Source: Lentisalinibacter sp035655155 (GTDB taxonomy: Bacteria; Pseudomonadota; Gammaproteobacteria; Steroidobacterales; Woeseiaceae). Taken from it: a stretch of DNA of 64,000 bases. The stretch's first letter is position 1; each line of letters starts with the position of its first letter. Below, in pieces: positions 57,034 to 64,000 of the stretch. The notes beneath the pieces were generated by a model. It was not told where the DNA came from. It did no database searches and saw only the letters and a list, made by a program, of their open reading frames with translations. A program made the position numbers and the translations under genes. The stretch spans positions 62,001 through 126,000 of the forward strand of contig DASRVH010000099.1 of assembly GCA_035655155.1 (NCBI GenBank). The letters run 5' to 3'.

Positions 57034-59157
57034 ATGAAAGATACGCTTGCAGAAAACCGGCCGGCGGAGGGCGCCACGGCGCCGCCGCCCGAACATCTGG
57101 CCCGCCTGAATCCGGCCCAGCGGGAGGCGGCGACGTGGGGTGAGCGCGCGGCGGGCGGCGGTTTCCGCGCCGGTCCGCTGCTGGTGATCGCCGGCGCCGG
57201 CACCGGCAAGACGATGACGCTGGCCCACCGGGTGGCCAACCTGGTGATCGAAGGCGTCGATCCCGACCGCATCCTGCTGCTGACCTTCACGCGGCGGGCG
57301 GCGGAGGAAATGCTGCGCCGGGCCCGGGCCATCGTGCGCCGCTCGCTCCGGCTCTCCGAGGACTCGCGGGCCGTGCGGTTCGCCTGGTCCGGCACCTTCC
57401 ACTCGGTCGCCAACCGGCTGCTGCGCCACTATGCCCGCAACGTCGGGCTGGATCCTGCGTTCTCCGTGCTGGACCGCGGCGACGCGGCGGACCTGATGGA
57501 CCTGGTGCGCCACGAGCTGGGCCTCAGCGCCAAGGCAAGGCGATTCCCGAGGAAAGACACCTGCCTCGCCATTTATTCCCGCTGCGTCAACGCCCGGGAA
57601 GACATCGGCGACTGCCTGCGCACGTCCTATCCCTGGTGCGGCGACTGGGAGCAGGAGCTGCGCGAGCTCTTCCGCCGTTACGTGGAAACCAAGCAGCAGC
57701 ACCAGGCGCTGGACTACGACGACCTGCTGCTCTACTGGTATCACCTGGTGTCGGACCCGGAGCTGGCGGCGGCCATCGGCGCGCGCTTCGACCACGTGCT
57801 GGTCGACGAGTACCAGGACACCAACATGCTGCAGGCCGAGATCCTCCACGCGATCAAGCCCCGCGGCGATGGCGTCACGGTGGTGGGCGACGACGCCCAG
57901 TCCATCTATTCCTTCCGCGCCGCCGAGGTGGAGAACATCCTGTCGTTCCCGCAACGCTACGCGCCGCCGGCGCGGGTGGTGACGCTGGAGCGCAACTACC
58001 GCTCGCTGCAGCCGATCCTCGATGCCGCCAACGCGCTCATCGCCGAGGGCGAGGCGCGGTACGACAAGCAGCTCTGGTCGGAGCAGGGCTCCGGCCGGCG
58101 TCCCTGCTACGTCACCGTGGAGGACGTGGACGCGGAGACCGATTACGTGGTCGGGCGGGTGCTGGCGAACCGGGAGGCGGGCCTGGAACTCAAGCAGCAG
58201 GCCGTGCTGTTCCGCGGCGCGCATTCCAGTGACCGGCTCGAGCTGGAGCTCGTCCGCCGCAACATCCCCTACGTGAAGTACGGCGGCCTGAAATTCCTGG
58301 AGGCCGCCCACGTCAAGGACATGCTCGCGGTGCTGAAGTGGGCCGACAACCCGAAGAACCGGGTGGCGGCCTTCCGGGTGCTGAAGTTGCTGGAGGGCAT
58401 GGGGCCGGCCCACGCCGGGCGCAGCTACGAGCACGTGGCGGCGGCCGACTATTCGCTGTCGGCGCTGTCGGCATTCCGCCCGCCGGCCGCCGCGCGGGAG
58501 GACTGGCCGGCGCTGGCGGGACTGATGCGCTCGCTGGCCGGCCAGCCCGCGGCGGGAGCCTGGCAGACCCAGGTGGCCGAGGTTCGGCGCTGGTACCAGC
58601 CGCACCTGGAGCGGCTGTACGACGCCGCCGAGCCCCGCTCGGCGGACCTCGAACACCTCGAGCGCATCGCCGGCAAGTACACCACGCGGGAGCGGTTCCT
58701 GTCCGAGCTAACGCTGGACCCGCCCCAGTCCACCGGCGACCTGTCCGGCGACCCGCTGCTGGACGAGGATTACCTGATCCTCTCGACGGTGCATTCGGCC
58801 AAGGGCCAGGAATGGGACTCGGTATTCATCCTGAACGTTTCCGACGGCAGCTTCCCCTCCGAATTCTCCACGGCGAGCCCCGCGCTCATCGAGGAGGAGC
58901 GGCGACTGCTGTACGTGGCCATGACCCGGGCGAAGCGCGATCTGCACCTGATCGCGCCGCTGCGCTATCACGTCACCCAGCAGCACCGCCACGGCGACCG
59001 GCACGTCTACGGCGCGCGCAGCCGCTTCCTCACCGAGGGCGTGCTCGGCACGCTGGAGCCCGTATTCCATGCCGCTCCCGGCGTCGGAGACGGCGGCGGC
59101 CTCGGCACCAGCGACCGGCGCATCGACGTGGCCGGCAGGCTGCGCGGCATGTGGTGA
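57034..59157 (+). CDS. UvrD/PcrA-like superfamily 1 DNA helicase
   Basis: ATP-driven 3'-5' helicase, 707 residues. Motifs in order are Q motif 'ARLNPAQREAATWGE', Walker A 'LLVIAGAGTGKTMTLAHRVA', Ia 'LLLTFTRRAAEEMLRRARA', II 'FDHVLVDEYQDTNMLQAEIL', III 'VVGDDAQSIYSFRAAEVENI', IV 'VVTLERNYRSLQPILDAANA', V 'LILSTVHSAKGQEWDSVFIL' and VI 'EEERRLLYVAMTRAKRDLHL'. The C-terminus is shorter and differs from housekeeping UvrD, so this is a paralogue. The ATG at 57034 is the first suitable start; the open frame upstream is GC-driven. The SOS box implies induction by DNA damage. Confidence 0.93.
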   Translation: MKDTLAENRPAEGATAPPPEHLARLNPAQREAATWGERAAGGGFRAGPLLVIAGAGTGKTMTLAHRVANLVIEGVDPDRILLLTFTRRAAEEMLRRARAIVRRSLRLSEDSRAVRFAWSGTFHSVANRLLRHYARNVGLDPAFSVLDRGDAADLMDLVRHELGLSAKARRFPRKDTCLAIYSRCVNAREDIGDCLRTSYPWCGDWEQELRELFRRYVETKQQHQALDYDDLLLYWYHLVSDPELAAAIGARFDHVLVDEYQDTNMLQAEILHAIKPRGDGVTVVGDDAQSIYSFRAAEVENILSFPQRYAPPARVVTLERNYRSLQPILDAANALIAEGEARYDKQLWSEQGSGRRPCYVTVEDVDAETDYVVGRVLANREAGLELKQQAVLFRGAHSSDRLELELVRRNIPYVKYGGLKFLEAAHVKDMLAVLKWADNPKNRVAAFRVLKLLEGMGPAHAGRSYEHVAAADYSLSALSAFRPPAAAREDWPALAGLMRSLAGQPAAGAWQTQVAEVRRWYQPHLERLYDAAEPRSADLEHLERIAGKYTTRERFLSELTLDPPQSTGDLSGDPLLDEDYLILSTVHSAKGQEWDSVFILNVSDGSFPSEFSTASPALIEEERRLLYVAMTRAKRDLHLIAPLRYHVTQQHRHGDRHVYGARSRFLTEGVLGTLEPVFHAAPGVGDGGGLGTSDRRIDVAGRLRGMW

Positions 59158-59236
59158 CGCTCCGCTGCCGGCGCCCGCTGGTAGACTAGGCGGCCTGTTG
59201 CCGCATTCGGGCAGAGACTGCCGGGGGATTCAGACC

Positions 59237-60538
59237 ATGCACCGAAACCGACTCTTCTTGCTTTCGCTCATCGCATTCGCGCCCGCCCTGGCGAGCGCGG
59301 ATCTCGCCGAGACGCTGAAGGCCGGGGCGCAGGCCGCCGAGCCGCAGGTGATCGAGTGGCGGCGCCACTTCCACGAGCATCCGGAGCTCAGCAACCGGGA
59401 GTTCGAGACCGCGAAGAAGGTTGCCGAAGAACTCCGCGCCATGGGGCTCGAGGTGGAGACCGGCATCGCTCACACGGGCGTGGTGGCCTACCTGGAAGGC
59501 GGCCGGCCGGGCCCGCTGGTGGCGCTGCGGGCGGACATGGACGCGCTGCCGGTGACAGAGCGCGTGGATCTGCCGTTCGCCTCGAAGGCGAAGGGCACCT
59601 TCCGCGGGCGCGAGGTCGGCGTGATGCACGCCTGCGGCCACGACACCCACATGGCCATGCTGCTGGGAGCCGCCCGCGCGCTGACGGCGGTGCGCGACGA
59701 ACTGCCCGGTTCCGTGATGTTCATCTTCCAGCCGGCCGAGGAAGGTGCGCCGGAGGGCGAGGAAGGCGGCGCCGAGCTGATGCTGAAAGAGGGCATCTTC
59801 GACGAACGTCTGCCGGAGGCCGTGTTCGGCCTGCACGTCAGTTCCATGCTGCCGGCCGGCATGGTCGGCTACCGGGCCGGCCCGGCCATGGCGAGCGCGG
59901 ACCGGTTCGAGATCGTGGTGCGCGGCCGCCAGACCCACGGCTCGCGGCCCTGGGGCGGCGTCGACCCGATCGTCGTGGCCTCGCAGATCGTCACCGCCGC
60001 CCAGAGCATCGTCAGCCGGCAGGTGGACATCACCGCGGCGCCGGCGGTGCTCTCCTTCGGTGTCATAGAGGGCGGCATCCGCAACAACATCATCCCCGAC
60101 GAAGTGACGCTGATCGGCACCATCCGCAACTTCGACATGGACATTCGCAAGTCCATCCACGAGAAGCTGGAACGCACGGCACGGCTCACGGCGGAGAGCT
60201 ACGGCGCGACGGCGGAGACCACCATCGACCTCGGTTATCCGGTGACGGTCAACGATCCGGAGCTCACCGACGATATGCTCGACACCGTGGTGCGCGTCGC
60301 CGGCGAGGGCCGGGTGATCGAGTCGCCGCTGATCACGGGTGCCGAGGATTTCTCCTACTACGCGCAGCGCACGCCCGGCCTGTTCCTGTTCCTGGGCGTC
60401 ACGCCGCCGGGCGAGGACCCGGTGACCGCACCGTCCAACCACTCGCCGCTGTTCTACGTGGACGAGAGCGCGCTGGTCACCGGCGTGGAACTCCTCACCG
60501 GGCTGACGCTGGATTTCATGCGCTCGCAAAAAATGTAG
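59237..60538 (+). CDS. Exported M20-family amidohydrolase (hippurate hydrolase-like)
   Basis: Zinc-dependent amidase that releases acyl groups from N-acyl amino acids. A signal peptide ('LFLLSLIAFAPALASA') precedes the mature chain, so it acts in the periplasm. Metal and catalytic residues appear in 'HFHEHPELSNREFETAKKV', 'LVALRADMDALPVTE', 'HACGHDTHMAMLLGAARAL', 'FIFQPAEEGAPEGEEGGAEL' and 'ITGAEDFSYYAQRTPGLFLF'. The dimerisation domain has 'QTHGSRPWGGVDPIVVASQI'. At 433 residues it is normal for amidohydrolases with a leader. The stop codon TAG is part of a REP element. Confidence 0.93.
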   Translation: MHRNRLFLLSLIAFAPALASADLAETLKAGAQAAEPQVIEWRRHFHEHPELSNREFETAKKVAEELRAMGLEVETGIAHTGVVAYLEGGRPGPLVALRADMDALPVTERVDLPFASKAKGTFRGREVGVMHACGHDTHMAMLLGAARALTAVRDELPGSVMFIFQPAEEGAPEGEEGGAELMLKEGIFDERLPEAVFGLHVSSMLPAGMVGYRAGPAMASADRFEIVVRGRQTHGSRPWGGVDPIVVASQIVTAAQSIVSRQVDITAAPAVLSFGVIEGGIRNNIIPDEVTLIGTIRNFDMDIRKSIHEKLERTARLTAESYGATAETTIDLGYPVTVNDPELTDDMLDTVVRVAGEGRVIESPLITGAEDFSYYAQRTPGLFLFLGVTPPGEDPVTAPSNHSPLFYVDESALVTGVELLTGLTLDFMRSQKM

Positions 60539-60556
60539 GAGGGCCTTCAGGCCCGA
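60535..60556 (+). repeat. REP-like element a
   Basis: Core GGGCCTTCAGGCCC with flanks GTAGGA and GA, a short palindromic hairpin. It begins inside the stop codon of the amidohydrolase gene (TAG). It has the same core as element d, in opposite orientation. Confidence 0.85.
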
Positions 60557-60617
60557 CCCGGCTTTCTTTTGGCGTAGGCCCGCCATCGGCCGGGGTGGAC
60601 TGCTGGGGACGCTCACC

Positions 60618-60639
60618 GTGGGAGGGGCTTCAGCCCCGA
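60618..60639 (+). repeat. REP-like element b
   Basis: Core GGGGCTTCAGCCCC with flanks GTGGGA and GA. It faces element c across 27 bases, forming an inverted REP pair (BIME/REPIN-like). Confidence 0.85.
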
Positions 60640-60666
60640 TCTTCGCTGCAGGTGGCCGAGCGCTGA

Positions 60667-60688
60667 TCGGGGCTGAAGCCCCTCCTAC
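60667..60688 (-). repeat. REP-like element c
   Basis: Inverted copy of the element b type, core GGGGCTTCAGCCCC on the minus strand with flank GTAGGA. Together b and c could fold into one long hairpin. Confidence 0.85.
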
Positions 60689-60833
60689 ATGCCCATCGAA
60701 GCTTGCAGCGCGTTCCGGACGACCCCGCAACCCTTACCCACCCGCTGACCGGCCCGTAGCCGAGACGTCTGGCACACGTTAGCTGACGCTTCTGACCGGT
60801 ATGCCCTACACGCTACCCCGAGGCGGCCGTCGT

Positions 60834-60887
60834 GCGGGGGCATCCATCGCCGCGACCTTTTGTCGGGAGCAAGATGGATGCCCCCGC
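60834..60887. repeat. Perfect 15-bp inverted repeat
   Basis: Arms GCGGGGGCATCCATC and GATGGATGCCCCCGC flank a 24-base centre containing CGAC-CTTTTG-TCG. The sequence differs from the REP elements around it and looks like a second intergenic repeat family. Confidence 0.8.
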
Positions 60888-60929
60888 AGGGCGGCCATGA
60901 AAGAAGGTGAAGCGGTTGGAAGGCCGGGT

Positions 60930-60951
60930 CGGGCCTGAAGGCCCTCCTACG
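60930..60951 (-). repeat. REP-like element d
   Basis: Minus-strand copy with core GGGCCTTCAGGCCC, matching element a and its wider context (GACCCGGC follows the core in both). Confidence 0.85.
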
Positions 60952-61219
60952 GAGTTATTGACGTCTGCCGGCGGGCTCTGATTAATATAAAGGCGGTTGC
61001 ACGGGCCGGAACTGTGAATTTCTTCACGCTGTCACGGGGGGCAGACGTGAAGCCGGTCACGACAACTGCCCGGTTTCGGACCGAAACTGGGATTGCGCGG
61101 TTGGCTCGGGGGATGAGCCTTCGCTCAGGCCCTGCGCACACCTCTGTGCGAAGTGGACGTGCAGTTCATTCGCCAGGCCGGCCGATATCGTGCTCGCGCG
61201 AGCCGAGGAGGTGTGGCGC

Positions 61220-61885
61220 ATGCAAAAAAGGGGTAGGAGGGGCTTCAGCCCCGAGCAGCGATTGGATGCCCGTGGCACGGTCATCCCGGTCAGCAACCTG
61301 CAGCAATATTTCCACGAGAGCATCGAGGAAGTCGTCTCCCGCCAGTCGGTGGAGATAGACCCTCACGCGACTCATTACGTCGTCAACCTGCTCACCCTGT
61401 ATTCGCGCTCCGAGGCGCTGTACGAGGACGCCGGCGGCCACTACGGGCTGAAGCCGCTGGCCTTCATGATGCGCGACGCGGTCGACGCGCCGACGCTGGA
61501 GGAACGCCGGTTCGCGCTGCAGCGCCTCGGCGACGTGGCCCTGTTCATCGCCGGCTGCTTCGCCGACAGCCTGGCCGAGAAGCTGGTGGACCTCGACTAC
61601 TACATCTACATGGGCGGCAGCGCCTACGGCTCGCTGTCCGACGAGATGCGCGGCAGCATACGGGGCCGGGCCTTCTCTGCGATCTTCGGGGAGCTCGCGC
61701 GCAAGTTCCAGGTCATGGTGGACGTGCTGAACGAAGTCAGCGAGTCGGCGCGCGACAGCCAGGATCGTGACATCCTCAGGCTCTACGAGGTGTGGCTGAA
61801 GACGGGCAGTCAGAGGGCCGAGGCATTGCTGCGCCGCGAAGGCATCGAGCTGCTCTCCGACAGCCGGTCCGGCACCCGGCACTGA
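61220..61885 (+). CDS. Conserved-looking protein of unknown function; start region contains a REP element
   Basis: A soluble, helical 221-residue protein with no signal or TM. Sequence includes 'VIPVSNLQQYFHESIEEVVS', 'RQSVEIDPHATHYVVNLLTL', 'RFALQRLGDVALFIAGCFAD', 'YYIYMGGSAYGSLSDEMRGS' and 'ARKFQVMVDVLNEVSESARD'. I do not recognise the family. The ATG has a near-ideal AGGAGGTG six bases upstream, but the next ~12 codons encode a REP element ('RRGFSPEQRL'). The ancestral protein may have started nearer 'VIPVSNLQQ'. A second unknown gene follows four bases after the stop. Confidence 0.82.
   Translation: MQKRGRRGFSPEQRLDARGTVIPVSNLQQYFHESIEEVVSRQSVEIDPHATHYVVNLLTLYSRSEALYEDAGGHYGLKPLAFMMRDAVDAPTLEERRFALQRLGDVALFIAGCFADSLAEKLVDLDYYIYMGGSAYGSLSDEMRGSIRGRAFSAIFGELARKFQVMVDVLNEVSESARDSQDRDILRLYEVWLKTGSQRAEALLRREGIELLSDSRSGTRH
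61233..61254 (+). repeat. REP-like element e, inside a coding sequence
   Basis: Core GGGGCTTCAGCCCC with flank GTAGGA, identical to element c. It lies 13 bases after an ATG and is translated as part of the N-terminus of the following protein. Confidence 0.85.
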
Positions 61886-61889
61886 GCCC

Positions 61890-62543
61890 GTGCAAGTCGG
61901 CGATCTGCAGCAACGTCTCGCCACGCTCTATCGGCTCGAGCACGGGCTGGCCATCGAGGACTTCCTCGTCACCGATGCCGCCACTGCCGGCGCGCTGACG
62001 CCGGCCGGGGCCCGCGGGCATCTGGACGAGCGCCTGCTGCTCCGCCACGACGGCGACGAGGTGTCGCTGACGCTGTACCTGGACGACGCGCTGCTGCAGC
62101 GGCTCCGGGAGCGCAATCCGCTGGACGAGCTGGACGACGAAGACCTCGACGACCTCTGGACTGCCGTGGAGGGCATCAGCCACTTCAATTACGTGGTGCA
62201 CAACGCCACCGCCCGGCGCGAGGTCACGCTGCTTGAGCTGGAGCTCCAGGCGGAGGTGGACAAGTTCGTGAGCACCGTGCTGCTGGCCCGCGAGCAGGGC
62301 AGGCGGGCGGTGGCCTCACGCCTGCATCATCTCCTGTTCGAGCGGATGTCGCTGGACCGGGAACTGGGCGGGGAGGAGCGGGAGCGCTACCGGCTCGCCA
62401 ACGATTACGCCGGACGCTTCTGCCGGCGCATCGGCACGCACCTGCACGATGCCGGCGAGGGGGTCATGGCGGAACTCAGGAAGTTCTACCGCTACTCACA
62501 GCGGCAGAAGATCAGTCATATCCACGCCCGCGCCTGGGGCTGA
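61890..62543 (+). CDS. Helical protein of unknown function
   Basis: A soluble 217-residue protein, GTG start four bases after the preceding stop, probably cotranscribed. Content is largely alpha-helical and acidic: 'VGDLQQRLATLYRLEHGLAI', 'LRERNPLDELDDEDLDDLWT', 'VEGISHFNYVVHNATARREV', 'LLELELQAEVDKFVSTVLLA' and 'GVMAELRKFYRYSQRQKISH'. I do not recognise the family and see no catalytic motif. Pairing with the previous unknown gene suggests joint function. A long structured inverted repeat follows six bases after the stop. Confidence 0.82.
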   Translation: MQVGDLQQRLATLYRLEHGLAIEDFLVTDAATAGALTPAGARGHLDERLLLRHDGDEVSLTLYLDDALLQRLRERNPLDELDDEDLDDLWTAVEGISHFNYVVHNATARREVTLLELELQAEVDKFVSTVLLAREQGRRAVASRLHHLLFERMSLDRELGGEERERYRLANDYAGRFCRRIGTHLHDAGEGVMAELRKFYRYSQRQKISHIHARAWG

Positions 62544-62548
62544 GAGGC

Positions 62549-62639
62549 CGCCGGACCGGCAGCCGTCGCCGTCGGGCGGCAACAGGGGCACCTGATCCGG
62601 GCAGGTGCGTCACCCGGAGCGACGGCTCCCGGTCCGGCG
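62549..62639. terminator. Long nested hairpin between convergent genes
   Basis: 21-base arms (62549-62569 and 62619-62639) are complementary except for one position; each contains CGCCGGACCGG and AGCCGTCGC. Inside them is a second perfect 7-bp hairpin (GCACCTG with CAGGTGC, 62588-62608). The element fills the gap between convergent genes, so a bidirectional terminator is the simple reading. Confidence 0.7.
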
Positions 62640-62644
62640 CGCCG

Positions 62645-62830
62645 TCAGGGGGTTTCCTCCTCGCGGGGCTCCTGTGGGGTCTCCCCGCCGTCCTCGCTGG
62701 CGACGGCCAGTTCCAGGTGCTCGCGTTCTCCCACGTGCGCCGCGTCAAAAGCGGCGATGGCGGCGAGAGCGGCCGCCAGCAGCAGTAGTCCCAGCGCGAG
62801 TGCGTCGCTTACCTTGCGGCTCGTCGTCAT
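62645..62830 (-). CDS. Small single-pass membrane protein (61 aa)
   Basis: Starts 'MTTSRKVSDALALGLLLLAA', continues one TM ('ALALGLLLLAAALAAIAAF') and ends in an acidic Glu/Pro-rich tail ('VASEDGGETPQEPREEETP'). GGGAGAGAGA stands just before the ATG, a good ribosome site. No family recognised. It is transcribed divergently from the aldolase-family gene across 144 bases. Length and topology fit a small envelope peptide, but there is no conservation evidence here. Confidence 0.6.
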   Translation of the reverse strand: MTTSRKVSDALALGLLLLAAALAAIAAFDAAHVGEREHLELAVASEDGGETPQEPREEETP

Positions 62831-62974
62831 GGTCTCTCTCCCTCGTTGTCCGTGGCCATACAGGCGCCCTGTATCCGGCTAGATGCACGCGCTGTCGAAA
62901 TGGTTGCAACGGGCAGGGTGCGGACGATGTCCTATACTCGGGGTTTCAGCCACGCCGACAGAGGGGAGGGAACG

Positions 62975-63745
62975 ATGAGCACTGCCGCCGAGACACTGAC
63001 GGTGCGTGACCAGGTATCCGACGAGGAGTGGGCGACGCGGGTCGATCTCGCCGCCGCCTACCGACTGGTGGCGCTGTACGGCTGGGACGACCTGATCTTC
63101 ACTCACATCTCGGCCCGGGTACCGGGCCCTGAGGAGCACTTCCTGATCAATCCCTACGGCCTGCTGTTCGAGGAGATGACGGCCAGCAGCCTGGTGAAGG
63201 TGGATCCCGACGGCAACAAGGTCATCGACAGCCCCCATCCGGTGAACCCGGCGGGCTTCGTCATCCACAGCGCGGTGCACGAGGCGCGGCCCGAGGTGCA
63301 GTGTGTACTGCATACCCATACGCGGGCCGGAGTCGCCGTATCGGCCCAGAAGGAGGGGCTGCTGCCGATATCGCAGCAATCGATATTCCCGCTGATCGCC
63401 CTCGGCTATCACGACTACGAGGGCGTGGCGCTGAACGAGGACGAGAAGCCCCGGCTCGTGGCCGACCTGGGCGAGGCCAATTCGCTGATCCTGCGCAACC
63501 ACGGGCTGCTCACCTGCGGCACGTCCATCGCGGAGGCGTTCCTGGCCATGTACGTGCTGGAGACGGCCTGTCAGATCCAGATCGCCGCGCAGTCCGGCGG
63601 CGCGGAACTCACCCGGGTGGACGACCGTATCCTCGCCGGCGCCCGCGCGCAGATGCGCGAGGCGACGAAGGGGATGGGCGGCGCGCTCGCCTGGCCCGCG
63701 CTGCTGCGCAGGCTGGACCGGCGGGACCCTTCCTATCGAGACTGA
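62975..63745 (+). CDS. Class II aldolase/adducin family protein
   Basis: Zinc-type aldolase/epimerase fold, 256 residues. Metal-binding His are in 'VQCVLHTHTRAGVAVSAQ' and 'NSLILRNHGLLTCGTSIAEA'. Other family elements are 'WDDLIFTHISARVPGPEEHF', 'LINPYGLLFEEMTASSLVKV', 'NPAGFVIHSAVHEARPEVQC' and 'LEDACQIQ'-like 'LETACQIQIAAQSGG'. GAGGGGAGGG precedes the ATG. Members act on sugar phosphates, or have lost catalysis as in adducin heads; the substrate here cannot be assigned. The methyltransferase gene starts about 40 bases downstream. Confidence 0.9.
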   Translation: MSTAAETLTVRDQVSDEEWATRVDLAAAYRLVALYGWDDLIFTHISARVPGPEEHFLINPYGLLFEEMTASSLVKVDPDGNKVIDSPHPVNPAGFVIHSAVHEARPEVQCVLHTHTRAGVAVSAQKEGLLPISQQSIFPLIALGYHDYEGVALNEDEKPRLVADLGEANSLILRNHGLLTCGTSIAEAFLAMYVLETACQIQIAAQSGGAELTRVDDRILAGARAQMREATKGMGGALAWPALLRRLDRRDPSYRD

Positions 63746-63785
63746 TCGAGACTTCACAGCAACCGCAACCGACGGAGAGAAGCCC

Positions 63786-64000
63786 ATGCGTGACTATTTG
63801 ACCGGACGACGGCTCGCGCCGCTCGCTACCCTGCTCCTGCTCGCCGGCGTCGCCGGCGCGGCGGCCGGCGACGCCGGCGACGCCATACGGGCGGCGGCGG
63901 ACGGGGAGCACCGCTCGGCGGAGAACCGGGCGCGGGATCAGTACCGCCATCCGGTGGAGACGCTCACGTTCTTCGGCCTGGAACCGGACATGACCGTGGT
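63786..64000 (+). CDS. Exported class I SAM-dependent methyltransferase (5' part only)
   Basis: Only 71 codons are visible. A signal peptide ('LAPLATLLLLAGVAGAAAG') is followed by 'ENRARDQYRHPVETLTFFGL' and 'EPDMTVV'. I recall this as the start of a periplasmic-type methyltransferase family annotated simply as class I SAM-dependent methyltransferase, in which the SAM-binding glycine motif comes next. That motif lies beyond the right edge. The ATG has GAGAGAAG upstream. Confidence 0.7.
   Translation, partial: MRDYLTGRRLAPLATLLLLAGVAGAAAGDAGDAIRAAADGEHRSAENRARDQYRHPVETLTFFGLEPDMTV

Larger units (their letters stand above)
60539..61219. other. Non-coding repeat-rich region
   Basis: 681 bases without a convincing gene. 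It holds REP-like elements a (5' edge) to d, a 15-bp inverted repeat at 60834-60887, and a possible promoter (TTGACG at 60959, TAATAT at 60984, spacing 19, long). Near 61015 is a small palindrome GTGAA-TTTC-TTCAC. Open frames across it are short and do not resemble proteins. Confidence 0.7.

Overview
The window is a GC-rich (about two thirds G+C by eye), densely coded chromosomal segment. The gene content points to a gammaproteobacterium: RraA, a PspF/PspABC envelope-stress locus with a sigma-54 promoter, a GspA/GspB pair, PurT, a FadE-type acyl-CoA dehydrogenase, a proteobacterial GshA and a LexA-type SOS box. I cannot name the genus. Many genes overlap by 4 bases (ATGA/GTGA) or start with GTG or TTG. 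I see no rRNA, tRNA, insertion sequence, prophage or CRISPR array.

Layout, left to right. 1-5.4 kb: rraA (cut by the left edge), mscL, a divergent FlhC-like/FlhD-like regulator pair, a DNA-3-methyladenine glycosylase, a two-gene ABC exporter and a SRAP (HMCES/YedK) protein. 5.4-13.2 kb, minus strand: a probable run ispA-dinB-gspA-gspB-FakA/FakB fusion-PLP transsulfuration enzyme. 13.4-19.7 kb: an almost complete mevalonate pathway. The plus-strand operon mvaD, phosphomevalonate kinase, an HMG-CoA reductase/mevalonate kinase fusion and type 1 isopentenyl diphosphate isomerase runs against a convergent HMG-CoA synthase, and ispA diverges on the other side. Only acetoacetyl-CoA thiolase is missing for acetyl-CoA to farnesyl diphosphate.

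19.9-31.6 kb: a DUF4286/DUF3667 membrane protein, fadE, mdh, an ECF sigma/anti-sigma pair, a GntR(YtrA)-ABC transporter operon behind a palindromic operator, purT and pspF. 31.7-34.1 kb: the psp operon with two PspC paralogues. 34.1-40.5 kb: a small secreted protein, a GGDEF/EAL protein with a leader peptide, a membrane-anchored receiver protein, a bactofilin, a DUF2845 protein and an FMN-binding oxidase-like protein. 40.6-46.7 kb: gshA, an isoaspartyl peptidase/asparaginase, a secreted zinc metalloprotease with a GlyGly-CTERM tail (a probable type II secretion client, consistent with gspAB), and two membrane-anchored paralogues of unknown function.

46.7-64 kb: a nitroreductase/FAD reductase/SDR cluster, a quinone oxidoreductase, an SLC13 transporter with four RCK_C-like domains, a FabH-like ketoacyl synthase, a tandem alpha/beta hydrolase, a second alpha/beta hydrolase, an SOS-box-linked UvrD/PcrA-like helicase, a secreted M20 amidohydrolase, a REP-rich non-coding stretch of about 680 bases, two unknown genes, a small membrane protein, a class II aldolase-family protein and the start of an exported methyltransferase.

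The most notable items are the HMGR-mevalonate kinase fusion, the divergent FlhD/FlhC-like pair, the single-chain FakA-FakB protein, the SOS box with helically phased repeats before the helicase, and the near-perfect operator before the YtrA-type operon. All functional assignments come from reading motifs; no database search was run.
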